A stretch of 64,000 bases of DNA from positions 62,001-126,000 of the forward strand of contig WSYJ01000166.1 of the NCBI GenBank assembly GCA_020186115.1. The letters are read 5' to 3'. The position numbers and the translations under genes are program-made. Shown one piece after another: positions 10,794-22,132 of the stretch; position 1 is the first letter of the stretch, and every line of letters begins with the position of its first letter. Source of the DNA: Histomonas meleagridis. Its lineage: Eukaryota; Parabasalia; Tritrichomonadida; Dientamoebidae. The notes beneath the pieces were generated by a model that searched no databases, was not told the origin of the DNA, and saw only the letters and a program-made list of their open reading frames with translations.

Positions 10794-11313
10794 AAATGAA
10801 ATAACGGGTTAAGATTTTGACTACGAAATTTACCTCAAAATGCAACAAAGTAACGTGTTTTCAACAATTTTTCATATATAAATACCTCAAAACGTTATGC
10901 GGTAAATCCTTAGATATTATGAATTTTTGATAGATAAATATCATATTATAAAGTATTATTTTAAATTTATAAATAGATTTTCAAGACCATTTTTTTTGTC
11001 CCATGTTCTGATGTTACAACCAACTGGCCATATATATAAATTTACAAACTCCGATTTATATAGTTAACTATAAATGAAATTTACAGGGCGCCCCTTATAA
11101 CAATTTATGGCAAATTATTGTCAAAATAAGTCAAATCGTTTTGCAGCTTGATCGGTTTTGACTGAAAAAATAAACATTTCACTTATGATTTCATAATTTT
11201 TGCTTGTTGGTACTCACCATCTGATTTCAGAAGTTTTTTAAAAAACAAAAAAACACAAAACTAAAAATGATTTACTTTAGAACACACTATATTTTATTAT
11301 ATATTTATCGTAG
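10794..11313. other. Gene-free stretch left of the tandem array
   Basis: About 520 bp with no convincing reading frame, RNA gene or repeat. It holds the 3' flank of the first BspA-like copy and AT-rich spacer. The stretch near 11080-11150 is slightly less AT-rich, but no motif could be assigned. Confidence 0.5.
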
Positions 11314-12606
11314 TTACATTTGCACAATAAATTTATCTTCTTTGAAGTCATCTGCAAATGGGTCTTCTTCAATATTTGAGATAGATATTCCTGTTGTGAA
11401 TGTGTTTGTTGTTTGGTTATTATCATTTTGTTGTTCTGAAATTTCATTTTCAACAATTTCTTCTTTTTTATTTTTAATTCGTATCAATAATATAATTAGT
11501 AATGAAATTATAATAATAACAACAACAATAACACAAACAATTATTATGATAATTGCTGTTTTGTTGTCATTTGTTTGTAAAATGTTCGTGTGAAACATTG
11601 TAATGAAATTTGAATAATAATTATAATATGTCGAATACATAATAACTGTGTAATCATAATAAATAAATTCTGTTTCGATATAAGAAAATGTTGAATTAAT
11701 TATGGATAATGAAAGTGATCTTGTTTGCGTTTCAGAATAAGTAAATGAATTTGTAATTGTCAATGTATATGTTAATGTATATGAAAATGAAAATGTTAAA
11801 TCACTTTGATATGATCCAGTGAATGTATTACTTCGACTGAATGTGTGTGATGAAGAAAATGAAATTGTTGCAATCGGGCTGCAGTTTCCTTCTGTGTTGT
11901 CTTTGTCAACACCTAAATTTCCAAATTTACTTCCTGCATATGTTGGATATGTGATAACACTTGCTGTAACATTATAAAATGCATTTTCTCCAATACTTGG
12001 TTCTGTATATCCATAATAATAAATGCATTCAAGTGAATTACAATTACCAAATGCTGATTCTCTAATTTCTCTTATTCCAGACCCAAGTGTTAATATTCTT
12101 AAATTAGAACACAATGAAAATGCTCCACCACCAATTGAAGTGACTGAATTTGGAATTGTAATGATGTCGATTGATAAACACAATGAAAATGCTGAACCAC
12201 CAATTGTTGTAACATTTCCGCCAAATATAATCCTTTCTAAATTAGAACATGACGAAAACACATAACCACCAATATCTGATATAGAATTACCAAAATTAAC
12301 TGAAATAACTAATGGCCATTCTGAAAATGCACTACTCGGAATCGAATAAATTCCTTCACTAATGTTTATAAATTTCGTGATGTCTTTATATTGATCAATT
12401 TGTTCAAAATCATTTAAATTTGTTATTATTAATGTTGAATTATTATCATATAATATTTGAAAGGAATTTATGAAAAATATAACAAAAATTAAAACGTTTT
12501 TATGTTTTTTCTTTTCGCATGTTTTCAATTCGTAATTGGTCAAAAAAAATTCTGAAGAAAAAAGAAAAAAAAAAAAAAAAATATTGACATAAACCACTAA
12601 TATCAT
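11314..12606 (-). CDS. BspA-like LRR surface protein, array copy 1 (DPF-tail variant)
   Basis: 430 residues. A Lys-rich segment followed by VLIFVIFFINSF forms the signal or anchor helix (residues ~40-52). Then come BspA-type (LRR_5) repeats at ~95-205, recognisable by repeated IGGxAFSxCSNL blocks. A Ser/Thr-rich stalk (SSSHTFSRSNTFTG and following) and the aromatic block YSTYYNYYS precede a single very hydrophobic TM helix (~345-370). The cytoplasmic tail ends with EEDPFADDFKED. BspA proteins in trichomonads are surface molecules thought to bind host or bacterial ligands. Everything after the stalk differs from array copies 2-5, because the array edge falls at 11568. The first 20 residues cross an A-rich patch at 12548-12585 that reads normally in other copies, so the stated ATG start is uncertain. 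Confidence 0.75.
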   Translation of the reverse strand: MILVVYVNIFFFFFLFSSEFFLTNYELKTCEKKKHKNVLIFVIFFINSFQILYDNNSTLIITNLNDFEQIDQYKDITKFINISEGIYSIPSSAFSEWPLVISVNFGNSISDIGGYVFSSCSNLERIIFGGNVTTIGGSAFSLCLSIDIITIPNSVTSIGGGAFSLCSNLRILTLGSGIREIRESAFGNCNSLECIYYYGYTEPSIGENAFYNVTASVITYPTYAGSKFGNLGVDKDNTEGNCSPIATISFSSSHTFSRSNTFTGSYQSDLTFSFSYTLTYTLTITNSFTYSETQTRSLSLSIINSTFSYIETEFIYYDYTVIMYSTYYNYYSNFITMFHTNILQTNDNKTAIIIIIVCVIVVVIIIISLLIILLIRIKNKKEEIVENEISEQQNDNNQTTNTFTTGISISNIEEDPFADDFKEDKFIVQM

Positions 12607-13018
12607 TGAAAAAAACGGCGGTTAAACGAGCAAAAGCATTGAATTTAAGTGGTCGGTCTTTTTTATCGTTTTGCATCAATGAAAAACAAAGAAATTTACT
12701 CTGGGTCAAAGATAGATTCTCATAATATCTTTTCATGGCTTGCTTTGATGTATTATCTTCAGTCAGCATACTGGCTATAAAGGATTTATTTTGGGTAATT
12801 GTAAAAAGTATGATTCTGATAATTTTTAATTTGTCATTAAATATTTGAAGCACAACTAATGTGTTCTCTGTAACAACCAAGGAATCTGGAAATAAACTGG
12901 TTTTTAAAGAAAATAGAATTCTTGTTAAATATATCAAAATTCTGGTGATGAATTTCAACGAATGGATCTTCTGCACTGCGCCCATGCGCAAGTCCTTCTT
13001 TGCAAAGGGGTTTTTCAA
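12500..13018 (-). pseudogene. Companion ORF upstream of BspA, copy 1 (5'-deleted)
   Basis: This is the first-unit version of a small gene that is intact only in unit 3. The 5' part carrying the signal peptide is removed by a deletion of about 219 bp whose junction lies at ~13007, where TTTGCAAAGG runs straight into GGTTTTTCAATTT. Two further homopolymer differences (GTAAAAAGTATG near 12813, and TTTTTAAAG near 12900) break the frame relative to unit 3. The remaining text still encodes the shared segments SLVVTENTLVVLQIF and NLSLTQSKFLCFSLMQ. Function unknown. Confidence 0.5.
12610..12635 (-). promoter_or_regulatory. Putative BspA promoter element, copy 1
   Basis: AAACGGCGGTTAAACGAGC lies immediately upstream of ATGATATTAG on the minus strand. 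The same element recurs in units 2-4 near 16696, 21003 and 25318. A decayed counterpart (AACCGCTGTTAG) lies at the matching place before the older BspA relic at 14164. It contains a Myb-like TTAA/CGG core similar to the ACGNNCGTTAA motif of other genes here. In copy 3 this stretch also falls inside the 191-residue companion frame, so it may be coding instead. Confidence 0.35.
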
Positions 13019-13514
13019 TTTAACCTGAAATTTTATTTCAATAATTAAAGGCGCCTACAAAAGGTGGCGCTTTAAATGATTATAAAGTCACTTTTAAATA
13101 ATATAATGAATGAACGCGATAAAACTGAGTCTGGTGGTCGTAATGATACATCTTTGTTGGTGGTAAACATGTTATAAGTTATTAAATTTCATTAATTTCA
13201 CGAGATATGAATTTTTAATGACATATTAAACATTTCCTTCAAGATTTATCATATTTTTAAATGAAATATATTAATGTATGTGTGTAAGTATTAAGGTCCA
13301 TATCTAAATACTTCTAAATTAATTGTAATTATATTTCATTGACTTTGTAAAGTTATTCTCTTTAGCTTTTGATGGAATTTCATAAATTTCGAAATATATT
13401 TTTGAATAACCAAAAAATTCGACTAATTCTTTAATAATGCTTTTAATATAATAATATGAAGAATGTCAATTAATATTATAGAAAACAAAGAGAAGAAAAA
13501 ACACTTCAGCTCAT

Positions 13515-14082
13515 AAAAAGTATTAAATTTTGTGACTGTGTGTGGTTGTGTAAATGAATTAGATCTTGAAAATGTATTCGGTTTTGTAAATGAATGTGTT
13601 GAAATTGGTGAACACGCACCACAGCATATTCATTATTCACTGGAAATGTCCAAATATTGTTGAATATGTAATAACTGATGACAATATACGGCTTTGAATT
13701 GCCAAAATAATAAAAGGTTACGTCATTTGGTGTCGCTGGATTCTTTTAGTTATGTTCCAAGTGTTAATATCGTTAAATTATAACAATTAGAAAACGCTGA
13801 ATCTCAATGTTTTGAACCGGTTCGGAATTCGGAAGTGTAGCATTTATTAGTGATGGACAAAATGAAAATGCTGAATTACGAATTGTTGTAACATTTCCTC
13901 CAAAATATGAGCATGATAAAAATACTGAATTTCCGATATGATTTACAGTGTTAGAAAAATGAATATATGTAACTGATTTTGCAAATGAATTCATATGAAT
14001 TACCTATTAAAAGTGTAAAATTACAATCATCGAAAAATATTTGAAAAGAATTCATGAAAAAATAGAGCAACAGCAAAAGCAT
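13515..14082 (-). pseudogene. Decayed BspA-like gene, unit 1
   Basis: On the minus strand an ATG at 14082 opens a signal peptide (MLLLLLYFFMNSFQIFFDD) that aligns with the N-terminus of the intact BspA copies (VIFFINSFQILYDNN). Frame then shifts repeatedly. LRR fragments persist (NHIGNSVFLSCSYFGGNVTT, IRNSAFSFCPSLINATLPNS), as does a Ser/Thr stalk fragment (THSFTKPNTFSRSNSFTQ). No TM or tail follows, because the homology stops near 13515. This is an older paralogue that decayed before the array expanded: the same breaks occur in all four units. Confidence 0.75.
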
Positions 14083-14111
14083 TTTTAGCTTTGTTTCCTT
14101 TGATTTTCAAC

Positions 14112-14700
14112 CTAAGCCCTGAACAAAAATCGATTTTTTTCCGAAGAAACTATTTGATATAAACCGCTGTTAGATAATTGTAAACAATTGAATTTGGATG
14201 ATTCAAAATATTTTGCACCAATGAAGAAAATAAAAACTCCCAATGTAATTATAATATTTATCCAAGGTTTGTAGAGGAAGGTTACGTTCATCAAATGTAA
14301 TGATTTTAAATGATTTTTTTGAGAAATTGTGAGATCTGATTCTAAAAAGTTTTTGTTTAAATACTAAAACATGGTTCGACGGAATCGTACATATATTGTC
14401 GGATGGGTTTTACATTTTAAATTGTAATTAGTGACATCTGTAGAAAATAATGCATAAAATTAATAAAAATTATTGTTAATTATTTCAAAACTTGGAACCT
14501 TATCATTGCGTCGATGGAAAATGCTTCTTTATTTCTGTCCTTTATATATAAAAATTTCTGTATTTGAAAAATGAATTTTGAAGCTTCATTTGAGTTCTGA
14601 ATAATTTCAAGATGTACAAAATGAGCAGGAATTGAATAGCTTTCATGTTTCAATTTGAAATATAGCTGAAGACCTTAGTCACATTGGTCAATACAAAACT
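14112..14700 (-). pseudogene. Decayed companion ORF, unit 1
   Basis: Upstream of the decayed BspA gene are fragments of a second companion gene: a frame with a TM-like helix (WINIIITLGVFIFFIGAKYF, 14294-14112) and, further upstream, fragments matching IIQNSNEASKFIFQIQKNF. The layout (companion, then CGGTTTATAT/TAACAG element, then BspA signal peptide) mirrors the intact pair. This indicates that the pair was duplicated as a two-gene block before tandem amplification. Product unknown. Confidence 0.4.
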
Positions 14701-15427
14701 TGAAAATCTCACATTTAAATGATAAAAAGTTTGTTACTTTCTTGAAATTTTTCTATTTGCCTTTAAATCTTTCGCTTAATGTTTGAAAACAACAATGATA
14801 ACAAGGGAACAACAAGGTGATAAACGCACTTTTATATAATATTATGAATATACTTTGTGTTATGCGAACATTGCAATGAAGCAACTTTTTTGTTTATGAA
14901 TTTATTTAGAAACTGAATGAGTTTTGTGCGTTGTTCTATATCGCTTTGAAATATAATTCTTCATCTTGATTATATCAAATAAATGAAGAATCTACTTTCT
15001 TGTATATTAAAGTCAAAAATGTTTAAACATTTATGCAAAAAGAAAACATTAAATATTTGTGCAAAATTAATCATATGTGTTTCAAGTTGAAATTTCAACA
15101 AGCATCTAAAAATATTATCAGCAAATCATAATATTAATATTTATAATTATTGTTATATATAAAAAATTGATGATTAACTAATAACCAATGATACCAAAAA
15201 GGAGTACTTAAATTGAAATTTCTATTACAAACAATAAATCATTTAGTCGATGAAAAGTGTCCGCTTTAATATAATCACATTTTTACCTCAAAACAATATT
15301 AATATATATAAACAAATTGTTAATCGATTAACATTTCAAATATTATCATTTCTCATTACGAATCATTTCATATTTTTTTTTATATTACGATATATCAAAT
15401 AAAAAATATATTTTATTTTACATCAAA
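14701..15427. other. AT-rich spacer of the tandem unit
   Basis: About 700 bp between the decayed companion and the next BspA 3' end. It is repeated in units 2-4 and has no reading frame or RNA gene I can support. It is nearly identical between units, so the array copied or homogenised non-coding DNA as efficiently as coding DNA. Confidence 0.5.
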
Positions 15428-16627
15428 TTATAGCCAATTGTCTTCATCTTCTTTAACAATATCTTCAACTAAAGTATTTACTTCCTCCATTTGTTTTGTA
15501 CTTGATGTAGTTGTATCCTTAAATTGTAATTTCGATGTCGATTTTACTTTTTTGTTATTACTTTTTATTAAGAATATAACAATTCCAACAATTATTAACA
15601 CAAATGCAATTGCCCCGCAAATAATTCCAATCATTGCATTAGTTGTAAGTCCATTTGTTTGTAAAATGTTCGTGTGAAACATTGTAATGAAATTTGAATA
15701 ATAATTATAATATGTCGAATACATAATAACTGTGTAATCATAATAAATAAATTCTGTTTCGATATAAGAAAATGTTGAATTAATTATGGATAATGAAAGT
15801 GATCTTGTTTGCGTTTCAGAATAAGTAAATGAATTTGTAATTGTCAATGTATATGTTAATGTATATGAAAATGAAAATGTTAAATCACTTTGATATGATC
15901 CAGTGAATGTATTACTTCGACTGAATGTGTGTGATGAAGAAAATGAAATTGTTGCAATCGGGCTGCAGTTTCCTTCTGTGTTGTCTTTGTCAACACCTAA
16001 ATTTCCAAATTTACTTCCTGCATATGTTGGATATGTGATAACACTTGCTGTAACATTATAAAATGCATTTTCTCCAATACTTGGTTCTGTATATCCATAA
16101 TAATAAATGCATTCAAGTGAATTACAATTACCAAATGCTGATTCTCTAATTTCTCTTATTCCAGACCCAAGTGTTAATATTCTTAAATTAGAACACAATG
16201 AAAATGCTCCACCACCAATTGAAGTGACTGAATTTGGAATTGTAATGATGTCGATTGATAAACACAATGAAAATGCTGAACCACCAATTGTTGTAACATT
16301 TCCGCCAAATATAATCCTTTCTAAATTAGAACATGACGAAAACACATAACCACCAATATCTGATATAGAATTACCAAAATTAACTGAAATAACTAATGGC
16401 CATTCTGAAAATGCACTACTCGGAATCGAATAAATTCCTTCACTAATGTTTATAAATTTCGTGATGTCTTTATATTGATCAATTTGTTCAAAATCATTTA
16501 AATTTGTTATTATTAATGTTGAATTATTATCATATAATATTTGAAAGGAATTTATGAAAAATATAACAAAAATTAAAACGTTTTTATGTTTTTTCTTTTC
16601 GCATGTTTTCAATTCGTAATTGGTCAA
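15428..16627 (-). CDS. BspA-like LRR surface protein, array copy 2 (NWL-tail variant)
   Basis: Open frame of about 399 residues. It has the same ectodomain and stalk as copy 1 but a different TM helix (AMIGIICGAIAFVLIIVGIVIFL) and a tail ending VKEDEDNWL. This is the best-preserved copy: LRR and tail are uninterrupted. The start is unclear because the frame has no ATG before the hydrophobic leader; it opens at a TTG reading TNYELKTCEKK. An upstream ATG (ATGATATTAG) reads into TGA after 21 codons unless the eight-T run at 16625-16633 were one base longer. The role is presumed cell-surface adhesion or ligand binding, as for other trichomonad BspA proteins. Confidence 0.75.
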   Translation of the reverse strand: MTNYELKTCEKKKHKNVLIFVIFFINSFQILYDNNSTLIITNLNDFEQIDQYKDITKFINISEGIYSIPSSAFSEWPLVISVNFGNSISDIGGYVFSSCSNLERIIFGGNVTTIGGSAFSLCLSIDIITIPNSVTSIGGGAFSLCSNLRILTLGSGIREIRESAFGNCNSLECIYYYGYTEPSIGENAFYNVTASVITYPTYAGSKFGNLGVDKDNTEGNCSPIATISFSSSHTFSRSNTFTGSYQSDLTFSFSYTLTYTLTITNSFTYSETQTRSLSLSIINSTFSYIETEFIYYDYTVIMYSTYYNYYSNFITMFHTNILQTNGLTTNAMIGIICGAIAFVLIIVGIVIFLIKSNNKKVKSTSKLQFKDTTTSSTKQMEEVNTLVEDIVKEDEDNWL

Positions 16628-17200
16628 AAAAAATTCTGAAGAAAAAGTGGTTTTTTCTGAAAAATATTGACATAAACCACTAATATCATTGAAAAAACGG
16701 CGGTTAAACGAGCAAAAGCATTGAATTTAAGTGGTCGGTCTTTTTTATCGTTTTGCATCAATGAAAAACAAAGAAATTTACTCTGGGTCAAAGATAGATT
16801 CTCATAATATCTTTTCATGGCTTGCTTTGATGTATTATCTTCAGTCAGCATACTGGCTATAAAGGATTTATTTTGGGTAATTGTAAAGTATGATTCTGAT
16901 AATTTTAATTTGTCATTAAATATTTGAAGCACAACTAATGTGTTCTCTGTAACAACCAAGGAATCTGGAAATAAACTGGTTTTTAAAGAAAATAGAATTC
17001 TTGTTAAATATATCAAAATTCTGGTGATGAATTTCAACGAATGGATCTTCTGCACTGCGCCCATGCGCAAGTCCTTCTTTGCAAAGGCTCTTTTTCATAT
17101 TTGATATTTTTATAGTCGTAAGGAATGGGCTTTCTGGTATAATACTGTTACTAAATTGCTTTGTAATGGACGAAACGAGCAGCAAATGAAGAATTCTCAT
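16624..17200 (-). pseudogene. Companion ORF upstream of BspA, copy 2 (frameshifted)
   Basis: It starts with signal peptide MRILHLLLVSSITKQF at 17200. The frame is lost at the TTTTTAAAG run (~16980), where unit 3 has one T fewer, and resumes downstream. It ends in the LQNFF-stop shared with the other units. It lies directly upstream of, and slightly overlaps, the BspA frame. Product unknown; not obviously related to any family I can name. Confidence 0.5.
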
Positions 17201-17814
17201 GATTCAAGACCTGATATAGTCGAAGGCCTTAACCAAATACACATCGGCTAATACAAAAGTTAAAAATCATACGGTTAATATATAAGAAATTTGTTGTTGT
17301 TTTTTTTGAGGTTTTTCAATTTAACCTGAAATTTTATTTCAATAATTAAAGGCGCCTACAAAAGGTGGCGCTTTAAATGATTATAAAGTCACTTTTAAAT
17401 AATATAATGAATGAACGCGATAAAACTGAGTCTGGTGGTCGTAATGATACATCTTTGTTGGTGGTAAACATGTTATAAGTTATTAAATTTCATTAATTTC
17501 ACGAGATATGAATTTTTAATGACATATTAAACATTTCCTTCAAGATTTATCATATTTTTAAATGAAATATATTAATGTATGTGTGTAAGTATTAAGGTCC
17601 ATATCTAAATACTTCTAAATTAATTGTAATTATATTTCATTGACTTTGTAAAGTTATTCTCTTTAGCTTTTGATGGAATTTCATAAATTTCGAAATATAT
17701 TTTTGAATAACCAAAAAATTCGACTAATTCTTTAATAATGCTTTTAATATAATAATATGAAGAATGTCAATTAATATTATAGAAAACAAAGAGAAGAAAA
17801 AACACTTCAGCTCA

Positions 17815-18382
17815 TAAAAAGTATTAAATTTTGTGACTGTGTGTGGTTGTGTAAATGAATTAGATCTTGAAAATGTATTCGGTTTTGTAAATGAATGTGT
17901 TGAAATTGGTGAACACGCACCACAGCATATTCATTATTCACTGGAAATGTCCAAATATTGTTGAATATGTAATAACTGATGACAATATACGGCTTTGAAT
18001 TGCCAAAATAATAAAAGGTTACGTCATTTGGTGTCGCTGGATTCTTTTAGTTATGTTCCAAGTGTTAATATCGTTAAATTATAACAATTAGAAAACGCTG
18101 AATCTCAATGTTTTGAACCGGTTCGGAATTCGGAAGTGTAGCATTTATTAGTGATGGACAAAATGAAAATGCTGAATTACGAATTGTTGTAACATTTCCT
18201 CCAAAATATGAGCATGATAAAAATACTGAATTTCCGATATGATTTACAGTGTTAGAAAAATGAATATATGTAACTGATTTTGCAAATGAATTCATATGAA
18301 TTACCTATTAAAAGTGTAAAATTACAATCATCGAAAAATATTTGAAAAGAATTCATGAAAAATAGAGCAACAGCAAAAGCAT
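17815..18382 (-). pseudogene. Decayed BspA-like gene, unit 2
   Basis: Copy of the relic described for unit 1, with the same frame losses and the same surviving LRR and stalk fragments. The signal-peptide ATG lies at 18382. A one-base A-run difference sits near 18360. It shows the decay predates amplification. Confidence 0.7.
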
Positions 18383-18412
18383 TTTTAGCTTTGTTTCCTT
18401 TGATTTTCAACC

Positions 18413-19727
18413 TAAGCCCTGAACAAAAATCGATTTTTTTCCGAAGAAACTATTTGATATAAACCGCTGTTAGATAATTGTAAACAATTGAATTTGGATG
18501 ATTCAAAAATATTTTGCACCAATGAAGAAAATAAAAACTCCCAATGTAATTATAATATTTATCCAAGGTTTGTAGAGGAAGGTTACGTTCATCAAATGTA
18601 ATGATTTTAAATGATTTTTTTGAGAAATTGTGAGATCTGATTCTAAAAAGTTTTTGTTTAAATACTAAAACATGGTTCGACGGAATCGTACATATATTGT
18701 CGGATGGGTTTTACATTTAAATTGTAATTAGTGACATCTGTAGAAATAATGCATAAAATTAATAAAAATTATTGTTAATTATTTCAAAAATTGGAACCTT
18801 ATCATTGCGTAGATGGTAAATGCCTCTTTATTTCTGTCCTTTATATATAAAAATTTTCTGTATTTGAAAAATGAATTTTGAAGCTTCATTTGAGTTCTGA
18901 ATAATTTCAAGATGTACAAAATGAGCAGGAATTGAATAGCTTTCATGTTTCAATTTGAAATATAGCTGAAGACCTTAGTCACATTGGTCAATACAAAACT
19001 TGAAAAATCTCACATTTAAATGATAAAAAAGTTTGTTACTTTCTTGAAATTTTTTCTATTTGCCTTTAAATCTTTCGCTTAATGTTTGAAAACAACAATG
19101 ATAACAAGGGAACAACAAGGTGATAAACGCACTTTTATATAATATTATGAATATACTTTGTGTTATGCGAACATTGCAATGAAGCAACTTTTTTGTTTAT
19201 GAATTTATTTAGAAACTGAATGAGTTTTGTGCGTTGTTCTATATCGCTTTGAAATATAATTCTTCATCTTGATTATATCAAATAAATGAAGAATCTACTT
19301 TCTTGTATATTAAAGTCAAAAATGTTTAAACATTTATGCAAAAAGAAAACATTAAATATTTGTGCAAAATTAATCATATGTGTTTCAAGTTGAAATTTCA
19401 ACAAGCATCTAAAAATATTATCAGCAAATCATAATATTAATATTTATAATTATTGTTATATATAAAAAATTGATGATTAACTAATAACCAATGATACCAA
19501 AAAGGAGTACTTAAATTGAAATTTCTATTACAAACAATAAATCATTTAGTCGATGAAAAGTGTCCGCTTTAATATAATCACATTTTTACCTCAAAACAAT
19601 ATTAATATATATAAACAAATTGTTAATCGATTAACATTTCAAATATTATCATTTCTCATTACGAATCATTTCATATTTTTTTTTATATTACGATATATCA
19701 AATAAAAAATATATTTTATTTTACATC
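18413..19727. other. Unit 2 spacer with decayed companion fragments
   Basis: It contains the TM-helix fragment and other companion remnants (to about 18960 on the minus strand), followed by AT-rich spacer as in unit 1. No additional gene is visible. Confidence 0.45.
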
Positions 19728-19730
19728 AAA

Positions 19731-20941
19731 TTATAGCCAATTGTCTTCATCTTCTTTAACAATATCTTCAACTAAAGTATTTACTTCCTCCATTTGTTTT
19801 GTACTTGATGTAGTTGTATCCTTAAATTGTAATTTCGATGTCGATTTTACTTTTTTGTTATTACTTTTTATTAAGAATATAACAATTCCAACAATTATTA
19901 ACACAAATGCAATTGCCCCGCAAATAATTCCAATCATTGCATTAGTTGTAAGTCCATTTGTTTGTAAAATGTTCGTGTGAAACATTGTAATGAAATTTGA
20001 ATAATAATTATAATATGTCGAATACATAATAACTGTGTAATCATAATAAATAAATTCTGTTTCGATATAAGAAAATGTTGAATTAATTATGGATAATGAA
20101 AGTGATCTTGTTTGCGTTTCAGAATAAGTAAATGAATTTGTAATTGTCAATGTATATGTTAATGTATATGAAAATGAAAATGTTAAATCACTTTGATATG
20201 ATCCAGTGAATGTATTACTTCGACTGAATGTGTGTGATGAAGAAAATGAAATTGTTGCAATCGGGCTGCAGTTTCCTTCTGTGTTGTCTTTGTCAACACC
20301 TAAATTTCCAAATTTACTTCCTGCATATGTTGGATATGTGATAACACTTGCTGTAACATTATAAAATGCATTTTCTCCAATACTTGGTTCTGTATATCCA
20401 TAATAATAAATGCATTCAAGTGAATTACAATTACCAAATGCTGATTCTCTAATTTCTCTTATTCCAGACCCAAGTGTTAATATTCTTAAATTAGAACACA
20501 ATGAAAATGCTCCACCACCAATTGAAGTGACTGAATTTGGAATTGTAATGATGTCGATTGATAAACACAATGAAAATGCTGAACCACCAATTGTTGTAAC
20601 ATTTCCGCCAAATATAATCCTTTCTAAATTAGAACATGACGAAAACACATAACCACCAATATCTGATATAGAATTACCAAAATTAACTGAAATAACTAAT
20701 GGCCATTCTGAAAATGCACTACTCGGAATCGAATAAATTCCTTCACTAATGTTTATAAATTTCGTGATGTCTTTATATTGATCAATTTGTTCAAAAATCA
20801 TTTAAATTTGTTATTATTAATGTTGAATTATTATCATATAATATTTGAAAGGAATTTATGAAAAAATATAACAAAAAATTAAAACGTTTTTTATGTTTTT
20901 TTCTTTTCGCATGTTTTCAATTCGTAATTGGTCAAAAAAAA
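19731..20941 (-). CDS. BspA-like LRR surface protein, array copy 3 (N-terminal frameshift)
   Basis: LRRs, stalk, TM and the VKEDEDNWL tail are intact (356 residues from 20801). One extra A at about 20795 (five instead of four in TTCAAAAATCATTT) separates this frame from the signal-like leader lying upstream to ~20941. Several other A/T runs in the leader are also one base longer than in copies 1-2. In this copy the lengthened runs bring an ATG beginning MRKEKNIKN into line with the hydrophobic leader for some codons. The real start may therefore be that ATG if the run lengths are correct. Treat as functional-looking body with uncertain 5' end. Confidence 0.65.
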
Positions 20942-21507
20942 TTCTGAAGAAAAGTGGTTTTTTCTGAAAAATATTGACATAAACCACTAATATCATTGAA
21001 AAAAACGGCGGTTAAACGAGCAAAAGCATTGAATTTAAGTGGTCGGTCTTTTTTATCGTTTTGCATCAATGAAAAACAAAGAAATTTACTCTGGGTCAAA
21101 GATAGATTCTCATAATATCTTTTCATGGCTTGCTTTGATGTATTATCTTCAGTCAGCATACTGGCTATAAAGGATTTATTTTGGGTAATTGTAAAGTATG
21201 ATTCTGATAATTTTAATTTGTCATTAAATATTTGAAGCACAACTAATGTGTTCTCTGTAACAACCAAGGAATCTGGAAATAAACTGGTTTTAAAGAAAAT
21301 AGAATTCTTGTTAAATATATCAAAATTCTGGTGATGAATTTCAACGAATGGATCTTCTGCACTGCGCCCATGCGCAAGTCCTTCTTTGCAAAGGCTCTTT
21401 TTCATATTTGATATTTTTATAGTCGTAAGGAATGGGCTTTCTGGTATAATACTGTTACTAAATTGCTTTGTAATGGACGAAACGAGCAGCAAATGAAGAA
21501 TTCTCAT
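20932..21507 (-). CDS. Companion ORF upstream of BspA, copy 3 (intact, 191 aa)
   Basis: The only uninterrupted version in the array. It is 191 residues with an N-terminal signal peptide (MRILHLLLVSSITK), a mixed middle (LVVTENTLVVLQIFNDKLKLSE) and no clear TM helix. Its last ~50 residues cover the AACGGCGGTTAAACG promoter-like element, and its stop overlaps the BspA leader. With one more T in the following T-run it would read through into BspA. It could be a genuine small secreted protein, the N-terminal part of a longer BspA precursor, or fortuitous. No family recognised. Conservation in four units says little, since non-coding DNA is equally conserved. Confidence 0.4.
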   Translation of the reverse strand: MRILHLLLVSSITKQFSNSIIPESPFLTTIKISNMKKSLCKEGLAHGRSAEDPFVEIHHQNFDIFNKNSIFFKTSLFPDSLVVTENTLVVLQIFNDKLKLSESYFTITQNKSFIASMLTEDNTSKQAMKRYYENLSLTQSKFLCFSLMQNDKKDRPLKFNAFARLTAVFFNDISGLCQYFSEKTTFLQNFF

Positions 21508-22132
21508 GATTCAAGACCTGATATAGTCGAAGGCCTTAACCAAATACACATCGGCTAATACAAAAGTTAAAAATCATACGGTTAATATATAAGAAATTTG
21601 TTGTTGTTTTTTTTGAGGTTTTTCAATTTAACCTGAAATTTTATTTCAATAATTAAAGGCGCCTACAAAAGGTGGCGCTTTAAATGATTATAAAGTCACT
21701 TTTAAATAATATAATGAATGAACGCGATAAAACTGAGTCTGGTGGTCGTAATGATACATCTTTGTTGGTGGTAAACATGTTATAAGTTATTAAATTTCAT
21801 TAATTTCACGAGATATGAATTTTTTAATGACATATTAAACATTTCCTTCAAGATTTATCATATTTTTTAAATGAAATATATTAATGTATGTGTGTAAGTA
21901 TTAAGGTCCATATCTAAATACTTCTAAATTAATTGTAATTATATTTCATTGACTTTGTAAAGTTATTCTCTTTAGCTTTTGATGGAATTTCATAAATTTC
22001 GAAATATATTTTTGAATAACCAAAAAATTCGACTAATTCTTTAATAATGCTTTTAATATAATAATATGAAGAATGTCAATTAATATTATAGAAAACAAAG
22101 AGAAGAAAAAACACTTCAGCTCATAAAAAGTA

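Noticed and set aside
12023..12265. An 80-codon plus-strand frame repeated in all five BspA copies
   Set aside because: It is antisense to the LRR codons and is present only because the copies are identical; no promoter or domain.
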